A stretch of DNA of 64,000 bases, taken from positions 1 to 64,000 of the forward strand of contig JAEWBG010000010.1 in the NCBI GenBank assembly GCA_023391335.1, given 5' to 3'. This document shows, piece by piece, positions 53,361-61,608 of this stretch; position 1 is the first letter of the stretch; every line of letters starts with the position of its first letter. The notes beneath the pieces are model-generated. The model worked only from the letters and a program-made list of their open reading frames with translations, had not been told where the DNA came from and did not search any database. The stretch is from Pseudomonadota bacterium (lineage in GTDB: Bacteria; Pseudomonadota; Gammaproteobacteria; Steroidobacterales; Steroidobacteraceae). A program made the translations under genes and the position numbers.

Positions 53361-55664
53361 TTGTCGTTTCCATTGCGCCACCTCGCTGTGGCTTGCTCGT
53401 GTTCGTTCGTTCTATTTGGCGCCGCCCACGCTGCGCCTGCGCCATCCGCCTCCCGAGCTGAAGCGCTGCTTCAGAAGATGACGCTCGATGAGAAGATCGG
53501 CCAGCTAGTGCAACGGGCCGGCGGTCGCAGCAAGTCCCTCAATTCCAAGTTGGACGATGCCGAACTGGAAAACGTGCGCGCCGGCCGCGTCGGGTCCTAT
53601 CTGCACGTTGCGGGTGCCGAACCGCTGGCTCGGTTGCAGCAAGTGGCCGTGAAGGAGTCGCGCCTCGGTATTCCGTTGCTATTTGCGATGGACGTCGTGC
53701 ACGGGTATCGAACTATCTTCCCGGTACCGCTTGCCGTATCCAGCACGTGGAGCCCTGAAAGTGCGGAACTCATGGCGCGCGTCTCGGCAGATGAGGCAAC
53801 GGCGGCAGGTCTGCATTGGACGTTTGCACCGATGGTGGACGTGGCACGAGATGCCCGTTGGGGGCGCATCGTCGAAGGCGCCGGTGAGGATCCGTATCTC
53901 GGTTCACAGATGGCGGTGGCCCAAGTGCATGGGTACCAATTAGATGACCTGCGACGCCCTGACACGCTATTGGCCAGCACCAAACACTTCGGCGCTTATA
54001 GCGCTGTGATCGGCGGGCGCGACTACAACACGGCGGATGTTTCCGAGCGCACGCTGCAGGAAGTCTATTTGCCGCCTTTCTATGCGGCTGCGCACGCAGG
54101 TTCCGGAACGTTCATGACGGCGTTCAACGATATCGCCGGTGTACCGACGACCGCGAATCGCGAGTTGGTGCGCGGGCTCTTGAGAGAGCAGTGGGGCTAT
54201 CAAGGCTTGATCGTCAGCGATTGGCAGGCGATTGCGGAACTATTGGCGCATGGGGTTGCTGCCGATCGCTCGCAAGCCGCAAGTCTCGCGCTCGATGCCA
54301 GCGTTGATATGGATATGGTCGGCGCCGTCTACGAACAGGACTTGAAAGCGGTGATCGACGCGCATCCCGAGCGCATGCAACAGCTCGATGAAGCCGTGCT
54401 GCGCATTCTGCGCACCAAAGAGGCGTTGGGCCTGTTCGACAAGCCCATGCAGTACCACGATCTCAAGCGTGAGCAACGTACGCTGCTTTCCGCGCGAAAT
54501 CGCGCCGCTGCCCGCGATATCGCGCGTCAGTCGATCGTGCTACTCAGGAACGACGGCAATTTGTTGCCACTGAATCCAGCGAAACTGAAGACCCTTGCGG
54601 TGATCGGCGGACTCGCGGCGGACAGCCGTTCTGAGTTGGGATCATGGCGTGCGCAGGGTCGCGATGACGATGTCGTGAATATCTTGAAGGGCATTGAAGA
54701 TGCTGCACCGAAATCGCTGAAAGTGGTGTATTCGCCTGGATCGCATCCGGCGAGCGACGATCGATTCGGCATCGATGCCGCGGCGCAGCTCGCCAAGAAT
54801 GCAGATGCGGTGGTGCTGGTGATCGGCGAAGGTTTCGATTTGAGCGGGGAGGCGCGTAGCCGTGCCGACATCGGCTTGCCGGCGAGCCAAGTCGAATTGG
54901 CGGTGCGTATTCTTGCGACCGGGACACCGACAGTCATCGTGCTGTCGAATGGACGGCCGCTGGCATTGCCTCCATTTGTCGCCAATGCGCCCGCCTTGCT
55001 GGAGACCTGGATGCTCGGCGTCGAGGCCGGCCCCGCAGTTGCCGACGTTCTCTTCGGCCACTACTCGCCGGGCGGACGTCTCACCGCTACGTTCCCGCAT
55101 GCATCGGGCGAACTGCCGTTGTACTACGCAAAAAATCCGACCGGGCGTCCTGCCGATCCAGACTTGGCCAAAGACACCTCGCGCTACATGGATCAGCCGA
55201 TTACCCCTGCATTCCCGTTCGGTCATGGATTGAGCTACACCGCCTTCGAGTACTCGGATCTGACTTTGGATCGCGCTCGCATCGAAGCGAACGGCCAGGT
55301 CGCCATCAGCGTGACGGTGAAGAACATCGGCCGCATGGTCGGCGATGAAGTCGTGCAGCTCTACGTTCACGATGTGCTCGCATCGATCGAACGCCCAGTG
55401 CAACAACTGCGTGGCTTCAAGCGCGTAACACTCAAACCGGGCGAGTCGGCCCGCGTGACCTTCCAACTGTCTGCCGCGCAACTGGCCCTTTACGACAAAG
55501 ACGGACGCTGGGCCGTCGAGCCGGGCCGCATCGATGTGATGGTTGGTGCATCGAGTGCGGACATTCGCGCGCATAGTTCGTTTGAGATCACGACTGCGGC
55601 AATCACCCGTGTACCGGCGGCGGCAATCGCCACACCGGTTACGGTCGAGCGCAAGAAGAGTTAA
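53361..55664 (+). CDS. Glycoside hydrolase family 3 beta-glucosidase, BglX-like
   Basis: A 767-residue exported enzyme. GH3 parts are visible: ALLQKMTLDEKIGQLVQRAG, the PLLFAMDVVHGYRTIFP barrel strand, DARWGRIVEGAGEDPYLGS, ASTKHFGAYSAVIGGRDYN, and the nucleophile Asp in YQGLIVSDWQAIAEL. The C domain (PTVIVLSNGRPLALPP) and an FN3-like tail (QVAISVTVKNIGRMVGDEV) follow. It is BglX-like in layout, without a PA14 insert. The start is uncertain: a TTG at 53361 with GGGGG upstream gives a tidy signal peptide, while a long frame is open from 53118. It is probably cotranscribed with the SMP-30 gene. Confidence 0.9.
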   Translation: MSFPLRHLAVACSCSFVLFGAAHAAPAPSASRAEALLQKMTLDEKIGQLVQRAGGRSKSLNSKLDDAELENVRAGRVGSYLHVAGAEPLARLQQVAVKESRLGIPLLFAMDVVHGYRTIFPVPLAVSSTWSPESAELMARVSADEATAAGLHWTFAPMVDVARDARWGRIVEGAGEDPYLGSQMAVAQVHGYQLDDLRRPDTLLASTKHFGAYSAVIGGRDYNTADVSERTLQEVYLPPFYAAAHAGSGTFMTAFNDIAGVPTTANRELVRGLLREQWGYQGLIVSDWQAIAELLAHGVAADRSQAASLALDASVDMDMVGAVYEQDLKAVIDAHPERMQQLDEAVLRILRTKEALGLFDKPMQYHDLKREQRTLLSARNRAAARDIARQSIVLLRNDGNLLPLNPAKLKTLAVIGGLAADSRSELGSWRAQGRDDDVVNILKGIEDAAPKSLKVVYSPGSHPASDDRFGIDAAAQLAKNADAVVLVIGEGFDLSGEARSRADIGLPASQVELAVRILATGTPTVIVLSNGRPLALPPFVANAPALLETWMLGVEAGPAVADVLFGHYSPGGRLTATFPHASGELPLYYAKNPTGRPADPDLAKDTSRYMDQPITPAFPFGHGLSYTAFEYSDLTLDRARIEANGQVAISVTVKNIGRMVGDEVVQLYVHDVLASIERPVQQLRGFKRVTLKPGESARVTFQLSAAQLALYDKDGRWAVEPGRIDVMVGASSADIRAHSSFEITTAAITRVPAAAIATPVTVERKKS

Positions 55665-55711
55665 TCAACAACAGAGCGCGCGGCGCTCGAGATCGAAGAG
55701 CAGGAGTTCGT

Positions 55712-56746
55712 ATGCGTTACCCCATGATCGTTGCGCCATTCTTCGTAGCATTAGTCGCCGTGGCAGGATGCGCGACTGAACATGAGAGCACAGCAATGCA
55801 CGAGACCCTCGGCAACATCGAGCAACTCGATCCCGGTTTGTCGCGAGTGGTTTCGCCGCACGCAAAGATAGAGAAGCTTGCTGACGGCTTTACGTGGTCT
55901 GAAGGTCCGGCGTGGGTGCCGGCGCAGCATGCGTTGTTCTTCACCGATGTGCCGGAGAACACGATGTATCGCTGGTCCGAAAAGGACGGCCTGAGCGTGT
56001 TCATGAAGCCGTCCGGTTACGCGGGCCCCGATCTCGGCGTGTTGCGAGAGCCGGGTGCAAACGGATTGTTCGCCGAGCCGGGCGGGACGCTGTTGGTGGC
56101 GAATTCCGGCGATCGCCTCGTCGAACGGCTCGATCTCGGAACGAAGAAGAAGACGACGCTTGCGCAGAATTTAGGCGGCTTGCGTTTCAATAGTCCCAAC
56201 GACGTCGTCAGACGCAGCGATGGCGTGGTGTTCTTCACCGATCCTCCCTACGGATTGAAGAACGGCAACGAATCGACAGTGAAGGAATTGAAATTCAATG
56301 GCGTGTATCGCGTTGATCTCGATGGCCGCGTAGTCGTCATCGACGATTCGCTCACATTTCCCAACGGCGTCGGCTTGTCGCCCGATGAACGTACGTTGTA
56401 TGTGTCGAACTCCGATCCGCAGCGGCCGATCTGGATGGCGTATTCCTTGGACGCGAAAGGCGATGTCGTGAGCAAGCGGGTATTTGCGGATGCTTCGGAT
56501 CTGCTCAAGCCTGACGCGCCAGGATTGCCGGACGGTCTTTCAGTCGCTGCAGACGGCACGTTGTTCGCGAGCGCGCCTGGCGGAATCTTGATCATGACGC
56601 CGGAAGGCAAGCGCCTGGGTCGTATCCGCACTGGTGGACCGATCGCCAATTGCGATTTCGGCGATGACGGACGCACGTTGTATATGACGTCCAATCATCT
56701 GATCGCCCGGACCCACATGGTGTTGAACGGGTGGGGCAAGAAATAA
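55712..56746 (+). CDS. SMP-30/gluconolactonase family lipoprotein
   Basis: A 344-residue lipoprotein (lipobox VAGC, Cys20) with the SMP-30 propeller: KLADGFTWSEGPAWVPAQHA, GANGLFAEPGGTLLVANSGD, NSPNDVVRRSDGVVFFTDPPYGL, FPNGVGLSPDERTLYVSNSD and GLPDGLSVAADGTLFASAPGG. The conserved metal-ligand Glu, Asn and Asp positions (SEGP, NSPND, PDGL) are present. Such enzymes open sugar lactones made by dehydrogenases, so it may act after the periplasmic oxidoreductases. It starts 48 bases after the GH3 stop, likely in the same transcript. Confidence 0.92.
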   Translation: MRYPMIVAPFFVALVAVAGCATEHESTAMHETLGNIEQLDPGLSRVVSPHAKIEKLADGFTWSEGPAWVPAQHALFFTDVPENTMYRWSEKDGLSVFMKPSGYAGPDLGVLREPGANGLFAEPGGTLLVANSGDRLVERLDLGTKKKTTLAQNLGGLRFNSPNDVVRRSDGVVFFTDPPYGLKNGNESTVKELKFNGVYRVDLDGRVVVIDDSLTFPNGVGLSPDERTLYVSNSDPQRPIWMAYSLDAKGDVVSKRVFADASDLLKPDAPGLPDGLSVAADGTLFASAPGGILIMTPEGKRLGRIRTGGPIANCDFGDDGRTLYMTSNHLIARTHMVLNGWGKK

Positions 56747-56754
56747 AACTTTAG

Positions 56755-56780
56755 AAAAGGGCCGCAATTGCGGCCCTTTT
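56755..56780. terminator. Perfect palindromic bidirectional terminator
   Basis: A perfect 26-base palindrome centred on AATT: AAAAGGGCCGC on one side and its exact inverse GCGGCCCTTTT on the other. It lies eight bases after the SMP-30 stop and nine bases before the 3' end of the opposite BON gene. The GC stem followed by a T-tract in both directions is the classical Rho-independent layout for two convergent genes. Confidence 0.93.
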
Positions 56781-56788
56781 CGTATCGA

Positions 56789-57364
56789 TCACTTCTGCGT
56801 GGACGCTTGAACTCGCGTCTGTACTTTGAGCTGATTGTGCACATCGAGCACGCCGCTGCAGTGCGCACTCAAGTCCTCGGCGCGACGTCGATCCTCATTC
56901 GAATTCACGGTGCCAGTGAGCGTCACGATGCCGTCGGCTGCGCTCACTTCGATGTGGCTCGCATCGAGCTGATCGTCGTCGGTCAGAATTTCACACACGT
57001 CTTCATGTAAGCGCGCATCGCTCTTGCGATAGGTGCGTGGACCGTAGCCGCGAAACGGACCTGATTGATGCGCAGGGTCGAAATCTGCGTAGTGTCTTTT
57101 GATGTAGCCGCCGCGATCTTGTTCGAAGCCTTTCATGTCGCGGTCGTACGCACCGCCGCCCTGATCGAATGGATAGTCGCCGACGTCGTTGCGGTTGCGG
57201 CCGTATGCGCGCTCGCCTTCGGGGCCCCCCACCGCGGTGTAGTCATCTGGATCCACATAAGTCGCTGGATAGTCGCGCACCGGCTTTTCTTCGACGCGGT
57301 GCAATGACTGTTCCCGGTCGTACCAATATTCTTTGTAGTTCGGCTGCGATGGATGTTCGGCCAT
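56789..57364 (-). CDS. BON domain-containing protein
   Basis: A 191-residue protein. The N-terminal 110 residues are hydrophilic and rich in Tyr, Gly, Asp and Arg (GPEGERAYGRNRNDVGDYPF), without a signal peptide. The C-terminal BON domain (DARLHEDVCEILTDDDQLDA, then GIVTLTGTVNSNEDRRRAED) is complete. BON domains bind phospholipids or osmotic-stress partners. The ATG at 57364 has GGGAG upstream. It is divergent from deaD and shares the palindromic terminator with the SMP-30 gene. Confidence 0.88.
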   Translation of the reverse strand: MAEHPSQPNYKEYWYDREQSLHRVEEKPVRDYPATYVDPDDYTAVGGPEGERAYGRNRNDVGDYPFDQGGGAYDRDMKGFEQDRGGYIKRHYADFDPAHQSGPFRGYGPRTYRKSDARLHEDVCEILTDDDQLDASHIEVSAADGIVTLTGTVNSNEDRRRAEDLSAHCSGVLDVHNQLKVQTRVQASTQK

Positions 57365-57448
57365 GGCGATCTCCCAGCGTGCGTTGAACAATGCTTGTGT
57401 AACGACCGTTTACATAAGAGGTTCCGAGCGAATAAAACCCTGCGGTGA

Positions 57449-57469
57449 GCGGATTCGCGTAGAATCCGC
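57449..57469 (+). promoter_or_regulatory. Hairpin just upstream of deaD
   Basis: GCGGATTC (57449-57456) and GAATCCGC (57462-57469) form a perfect eight-base-pair stem with a GCGTA loop, 25 bases before the TTG start. In a cold-shock helicase gene such a leader structure could be temperature-sensitive; this is only a suggestion. Confidence 0.45.
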
Positions 57470-57493
57470 CGCCCTTCAAACGGCAGCATCATC

Positions 57494-59332
57494 TTGCAAA
57501 CCCAGCACGAGTCAGCCGCGAGCACGAGTTTTCGGAGCTTGCTGACGAGCGAACCCCTCATCGCAGCGCTCGATGCTGTGGGCTACGAGTCACCCTCGCC
57601 GATTCAGGCCGCGACGATCCCAGTCCTCTTGCAGGGACGAGATGTCGTCGGGCAAGCCCAGACCGGTACCGGCAAAACTGCCGCGTTTGCATTACCGATC
57701 CTCCAGCGCATCGATCTCGCCCAAAAGCAGCCACAAGCGCTGGTCCTCGTGCCCACGCGTGAACTTGCGATCCAAGTCGCCGAAGCGTTCCAGCGCTATG
57801 CGTCGCAGTTGCCGGGTTTCCACGTGGTACCGATCTATGGCGGTCAAAGCTATACGCCGCAGCTGCATGCGCTGCGCCGCGGCGCCCAGGTCGTCGTGGG
57901 TACGCCGGGCCGCGTGATGGATCACATCAAACGCGAAACGCTGCGCCTAGCCGCGATTCGTCATTTCGTGTTGGACGAAGCGGACGAAATGCTGCGCATG
58001 GGATTCATCGATGATGTCGAATGGATCCTCGAGCAAGCCCCTGAAACCCGGCAAGTGGCACTGTTCTCTGCAACGATGCCAGCGGCCATTCGGCGCATCG
58101 CGCAGCGCTATTTGAACGATCCGGCCGAAGTCACGATCCAGGCAAAGACCCAAACAGCTGAAGCCATCCGGCAGCGCTATTGGATGCTTTCGGGCATGCA
58201 CAAGCTCGATGCGCTCACACGCATTTTGGAAGTCGAGCCGTTCGACGCCATGTTGGTCTTTACGCGCACGAAAGTGGCCACCGAAGAGTTGGCCGAACGT
58301 CTCGGTGCCCGTGGCTTTGCTGTCGAAGCGCTCAATGGCGACATTGCACAGGCACAACGCGAGCGCACGATTGCAAGGCTCAAAAGCGGACAGATCGATA
58401 TCGTCGTCGCAACCGATGTCGCTGCGCGTGGCATTGATGTCGAACGAGTGAGTCACGTTGTGAACTACGACGTGCCTTACGATCCGGAGTCGTATGTGCA
58501 TCGCATCGGCAGAACCGGCAGAGCGGGCCGTAGCGGCGAGGCAATCCTGTTCATCTCACCGCGCGAGCGCAACATGCTGCGCGTGATCGAGCGCGCGACT
58601 CGCAAACCGATCGAGCGCATGGAACTGCCGACGATCGCAGACGTGAACGAACAGCGTGTCGCGCGTTTCAACGCACGCATTACGGATGCGATCGCAAGCG
58701 GCGCGGCTGAGCCATTCAAAGCCATAATTGAAAACTACGAACGCGAGCACAACATGCCTGCAGCAGACATCGCTGCTGCATTGGCAAGCCTAGTGCAGGG
58801 CAAGAAGCCGCTCTTGCTAGAGGGCGTCGATGCGCCCCGCACATCGCACGAGGAGCCGACACACCACCGAGAGTCAGGGCGCAAGCGAGAACCCGAACGT
58901 GAGAGTCGCAGTGCTCGCGAAGATCGCCCTGAGCGACGTCATCCCAAAGAGCGTCCGGATCGCAAACCGCCGCGATCACGTGACTCAGAAGCAGAACGCT
59001 TGCCGAAGCGTCCGCGTGCGGCACAACACGAAGCCGGCATGGAAACATTCCGAATCGAAGTGGGTCGTGCACATGGCGTTACTCCGCGCAACATCGTCGG
59101 CGCCATCGCCAATGAAGCGGGTCTCGATGGCCAACACATCGGGCGCGTCGTCATCGAAGAAGATCACAGCTTCGTCGATCTTCCTGAAGGCATGCCGAAA
59201 GAAGTCTTCCGTGATTTGCAGAAGGTCAGAGTTGCAGGCCAGAAGATGCAAATCAGCCGCGCATTGAAGACGCAAACGGAACGACTCAGTCGCGACCGCG
59301 CGGGCCCGGAGCGCAAACGCAAGAAAAAGTGA
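57494..59332 (+). CDS. deaD: DEAD-box RNA helicase DeaD/CsdA
   Basis: A 612-residue helicase. The Q motif and motif I are PSPIQAATIPVL and AQTGTGKTAAFALP; motif II is VLDEADEML; motif III is LFSATMP; motif VI is HRIGRTGRAGR. Residues from about 435-520 are a charged linker (EEPTHHRESGRKREPERES). Residues 525-600 are a DbpA-like RNA-binding domain (FRIEVGRAHGVTPRNIVGAI). DeaD acts in ribosome assembly and RNA decay at low temperature. The start is a TTG at 57494 with no strong ribosome site. The TGA stop overlaps a GTGACT repeat. Confidence 0.95.
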   Translation: MQTQHESAASTSFRSLLTSEPLIAALDAVGYESPSPIQAATIPVLLQGRDVVGQAQTGTGKTAAFALPILQRIDLAQKQPQALVLVPTRELAIQVAEAFQRYASQLPGFHVVPIYGGQSYTPQLHALRRGAQVVVGTPGRVMDHIKRETLRLAAIRHFVLDEADEMLRMGFIDDVEWILEQAPETRQVALFSATMPAAIRRIAQRYLNDPAEVTIQAKTQTAEAIRQRYWMLSGMHKLDALTRILEVEPFDAMLVFTRTKVATEELAERLGARGFAVEALNGDIAQAQRERTIARLKSGQIDIVVATDVAARGIDVERVSHVVNYDVPYDPESYVHRIGRTGRAGRSGEAILFISPRERNMLRVIERATRKPIERMELPTIADVNEQRVARFNARITDAIASGAAEPFKAIIENYEREHNMPAADIAAALASLVQGKKPLLLEGVDAPRTSHEEPTHHRESGRKREPERESRSAREDRPERRHPKERPDRKPPRSRDSEAERLPKRPRAAQHEAGMETFRIEVGRAHGVTPRNIVGAIANEAGLDGQHIGRVVIEEDHSFVDLPEGMPKEVFRDLQKVRVAGQKMQISRALKTQTERLSRDRAGPERKRKKK

Positions 59333-59532
59333 CTGGTGACTTGTGACTAGTGACTAGTTCAGAAAAGAGCGGCGAGATTGCTCGAGCAATCGTCATAGTG
59401 TCTTTTCGGTGGGTGCGTTTGTGGGCCTCAGTCACGCCCAGTGAAAGCGGTTGTGTTGACGAAAGACGTCCCGGATCGAGCTCTGCAGCTCTTTCCCAGT
59501 CACCAGTCACCAGTCACTAGTCACGAGTCACT
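59329..59532. repeat. GTGACTNGTGACT repeat pair in inverted orientation
   Basis: The left arm (59329-59360) is GTGACT units in one sense; the right arm (59497-59532) is AGTCAC units in the opposite sense. The TGA stop of deaD lies in the left arm and the TAG stop of the convergent gene lies in the right arm (59517-59519). The spacer is about 136 bases with no recognised gene. Confidence 0.8.
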
Positions 59533-60029
59533 CTCTTGTAGTAACCGTCGAACCACTCGCTCCAACTCTTGCCGTGATCAGTCGATTCGGTGAAGTGTTG
59601 GCGCACGCGACCATCGGGTAGCGGTGTCCAGGTTCCCCGCAGCAAAGTCGTGCGTTTGTCATCCAAATAGTAGAGCGGCCCTTCGAGCACCAGCGAACCG
59701 TTCTGCAGCTCGCCACTCATCTCGAGCGTCAGTCCCAGGCCCACCCAAATCTGACGCCACTTCGCGGTACGCGCGTCGTAGTAGTTCATGCTCATGCCCG
59801 TGCCGCCCTTCGCCGATTTCCATTGCTCTATCACCACGCATCCATGCTGCTCGGAAGTGATCGAGTTGGTGCCCGCAAATTGCCCCGACGCATCGGTCAC
59901 CGTCCATTCTCCCAGCCAAAAATCGAACTGGTGAAAGAGCGGATTCGCGCAGGGATCCGGATTGGAATCCGCGGCCTGAGCGACGCCAGCGAGCAAAGCT
60001 GAAAACAGCACCCATGTGGCTCTGATCAT
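59517..60029 (-). CDS. Hypothetical exported protein (DUF1579-like)
   Basis: A 170-residue product with a signal peptide (WVLFSALLAGVAQAAD). The body begins with HQFDFWLGEWTVTDASG, then EQHGCVVIEQWKSAKGG, MSMNYYDARTAKWRQIWVG and LLRGTWTPLPDGRVRQHF, a pattern common to small lipocalin-like proteins annotated as DUF1579. The function is unknown. The ATG at 60029 has GGAG upstream; the frame stays open upstream to 60110. The stop lies in the right arm of a GTGACT repeat pair. Confidence 0.8.
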   Translation of the reverse strand: MIRATWVLFSALLAGVAQAADSNPDPCANPLFHQFDFWLGEWTVTDASGQFAGTNSITSEQHGCVVIEQWKSAKGGTGMSMNYYDARTAKWRQIWVGLGLTLEMSGELQNGSLVLEGPLYYLDDKRTTLLRGTWTPLPDGRVRQHFTESTDHGKSWSEWFDGYYKRVTRD

Positions 60030-60450
60030 TCGGAGTCTCCGTCTTTGCGGGGCGCTGAACATAATGCGAACGGCGAGTTTCGTCACGCACAAACTCAGGG
60101 TACGACGCATGCGAACTTCGTTTTCCGCGCGTACCTCGGGGTGAACTGGTTCACGGCTACGGAATTATGCCCGTCGCACAATTGACCTATCGTCGATCCA
60201 GAGCAGTTCGCCTCCCGATCTTCATCAAGTCGGCTTTGACGCAATGCGACGACAGGAGGAAGCATTGCGAGCTTTCTGCTCTAATCGGTCTGAGTTCGAC
60301 AGCGCCGCGCGAACGCGTGCGATGCGAGCGAGTATCGAAAATAGATTGATATGAATGGGCCGGTTTCATGCCGGCCAGAATACAAGCGGGTGCTTCCAAT
60401 AATCGGTGCGATCAAGAGGATCGTAAGCCGCGGCAAGGAGCCGGAATCTT
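60030..60450. other. Gene-free leader region upstream of the riboswitch
   Basis: No gene is supported. The promoters of the exported-protein gene (minus strand) and of the riboswitch transcript (plus strand) should lie here. A hairpin GGCCGG/CCGGCC is at 60358-60376. No convincing sigma-70 pair was found; the AT-rich stretch AAAATAGATTGATATGAA near 60338 could be a -10 region. Confidence 0.4.
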
Positions 60451-60484
60451 CGCGATGAGCGGGTCAGCGGTTCTGCTCATCGCG
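60451..60484 (+). other. Hairpin directly upstream of the cyclic-di-GMP riboswitch
   Basis: CGCGATGAGC (60451-60460) and GCTCATCGCG (60475-60484) form a perfect ten-base-pair stem. The GCTCAT part could also pair with ATGAGC in the P1 strand of the riboswitch (60587-60592), so it may compete with riboswitch folding; this is inference. Confidence 0.5.
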
Positions 60485-60494
60485 CTGCAGGGAG

Positions 60495-60595
60495 CTCGCT
60501 ATTGTCAAGGGCAAACTCGTCGAAAGGCGAGGACGCAAAGCCACCGGTCTTCCGGAACGCATGTTCCAAAGATAGCGGGGCCGCCAATGAGCGAG
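60495..60595 (+). ncRNA. Cyclic-di-GMP-I (GEMM-I) riboswitch aptamer
   Basis: The sequence matches the class I aptamer: the conserved AAGGGCAAAC near the start, a GAAA tetraloop receptor-type turn in TCGTCGAAAGGCGA, GACGCAAAGCCACCGG, and the closing GATAGCGGGGCCGCC. P1 is CTCGCTATT (60495-60503) pairing with AATGAGCGAG (60586-60595). It lies about 130 bases upstream of the Ig/FN3 lipoprotein gene (start 60724) in the same direction and should control it in response to cyclic-di-GMP. Confidence 0.92.
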
Positions 60596-60653
60596 ATGCG
60601 CACGCACTCCGCGCGCGCCCTCGATGTTGGTCGATGAGTTAGTGCTCATCTGC

Positions 60654-60720
60654 CTTGCCCTTGGAAATCCACGCACACGTGGCCGTCACCGGCTTCACGT
60701 GCGCCGGCGACAAGGGCAAG
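60654..60720 (+). promoter_or_regulatory. Probable expression platform sequestering the ribosome site
   Basis: CTTGCCCTTG (60654-60663) is the exact inverse of CAAGGGCAAG (60711-60720), which holds the AAGGG ribosome site of the ATG at 60724. Inner segments CGCACACGTG and CACGTGCG can also pair. The same CTTGCCCTT can instead pair with CAAGGGCAA inside the aptamer (60506-60514). The two pairings exclude each other, so ligand binding could decide whether the ribosome site is hidden. Confidence 0.65.
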
Positions 60721-60723
60721 AGA

Positions 60724-61512
60724 ATGAGGTCGAGCAAGTCTGGGGAAGATCGGGTCAGGGCGGCCTTTGTTGCATTAGCAACGACTGCTCTGTTGTTGGC
60801 TGGATGTGGCGGAGGCGGAGCCAGCGGCACCACCGCCTCCAGCGGTTCGACGCCCGTTCAACCCACGGGCACGGGATCGCAATCTCCGAATGCGAATCCG
60901 ACCCCTCCCTCGGACTCAAGCCCTGATCCGACGTCGAATACACCCTCGAATACCCCAACGGCGACTCTCAATACCGCGCCCACCATTTCGGTCTCGCTGG
61001 TGACTCAGGCCAAAGTAGGCGTGAAGTATCAATTGGCTCCGAAAGCTCAGGATGCCGATGGCGACACGTTGGCCTTTACGATTTCCAATCGGCCAACCTG
61101 GGCGACCTTCAACACTGCGACCGGAACGCTTAGCGGAACGCCCGGCGGAAGCGACGCCAAGACGTACTCCAATGTCGTCATCAGCGTGAGCGATGGCAAA
61201 GCAACCGCATCGCTGCCGCCGTTCTCCATCATCGTCCTGACGGACACTCAGGACGGACCGACGGTCGCATTGCAGTGGGATGTGCCCACCGTGCAAGGTG
61301 CGCCCATCGCGGATCTGGGCGGTTACTTGATTCACTACGGCACGAACGCCGATGAGTTGGTGCAGACGATCCAGATCTCCAATCCTTCCGTAAATAGTTA
61401 CATTGTCGAGGGCTTGCCGGCCGGAACCTACTATTTCGCGGTGCGAGCGTTCACGAACGACGGCGAGCAAGGCGAACTGTCGAACATCATTCAAAAGCGC
61501 GTGACGACTTAA
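60724..61512 (+). CDS. Ig-like and fibronectin type III lipoprotein under cyclic-di-GMP riboswitch control
   Basis: A 262-residue lipoprotein (lipobox LAGC, Cys28) with a long Ser/Thr/Pro/Asn-rich tether (about residues 30-80). It is followed by a putative Ig domain (TISVSLVTQAKVGVKYQLAP, with PTWATFNTATGTLSGTPG) and a fibronectin type III domain (TVALQWDVPT to YYFAVRAFTNDGEQGELSN). Such tethered domains suit adhesion or biofilm matrix binding. The ATG at 60724 has AAGGG upstream and begins the signal. A start at 60655 would lie inside the switch. Riboswitch control fits a surface-attachment role. Confidence 0.87.
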   Translation: MRSSKSGEDRVRAAFVALATTALLLAGCGGGGASGTTASSGSTPVQPTGTGSQSPNANPTPPSDSSPDPTSNTPSNTPTATLNTAPTISVSLVTQAKVGVKYQLAPKAQDADGDTLAFTISNRPTWATFNTATGTLSGTPGGSDAKTYSNVVISVSDGKATASLPPFSIIVLTDTQDGPTVALQWDVPTVQGAPIADLGGYLIHYGTNADELVQTIQISNPSVNSYIVEGLPAGTYYFAVRAFTNDGEQGELSNIIQKRVTT

Positions 61513-61608
61513 GCACCGGCAGCCTGGCTTATCACCTGAGGCGCGCGGAGCCGTCCTCAAGGGCCAGTTCCTGCGGTAGCATGCGGCGTTTTCATTCTGG
61601 AGCTCCGC

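Noticed and set aside
60655..60723. Earlier start for the Ig/FN3 lipoprotein
   Set aside because: It lies in the predicted expression platform; the lipoprotein signal begins at 60724, directly after an AAGGG site.
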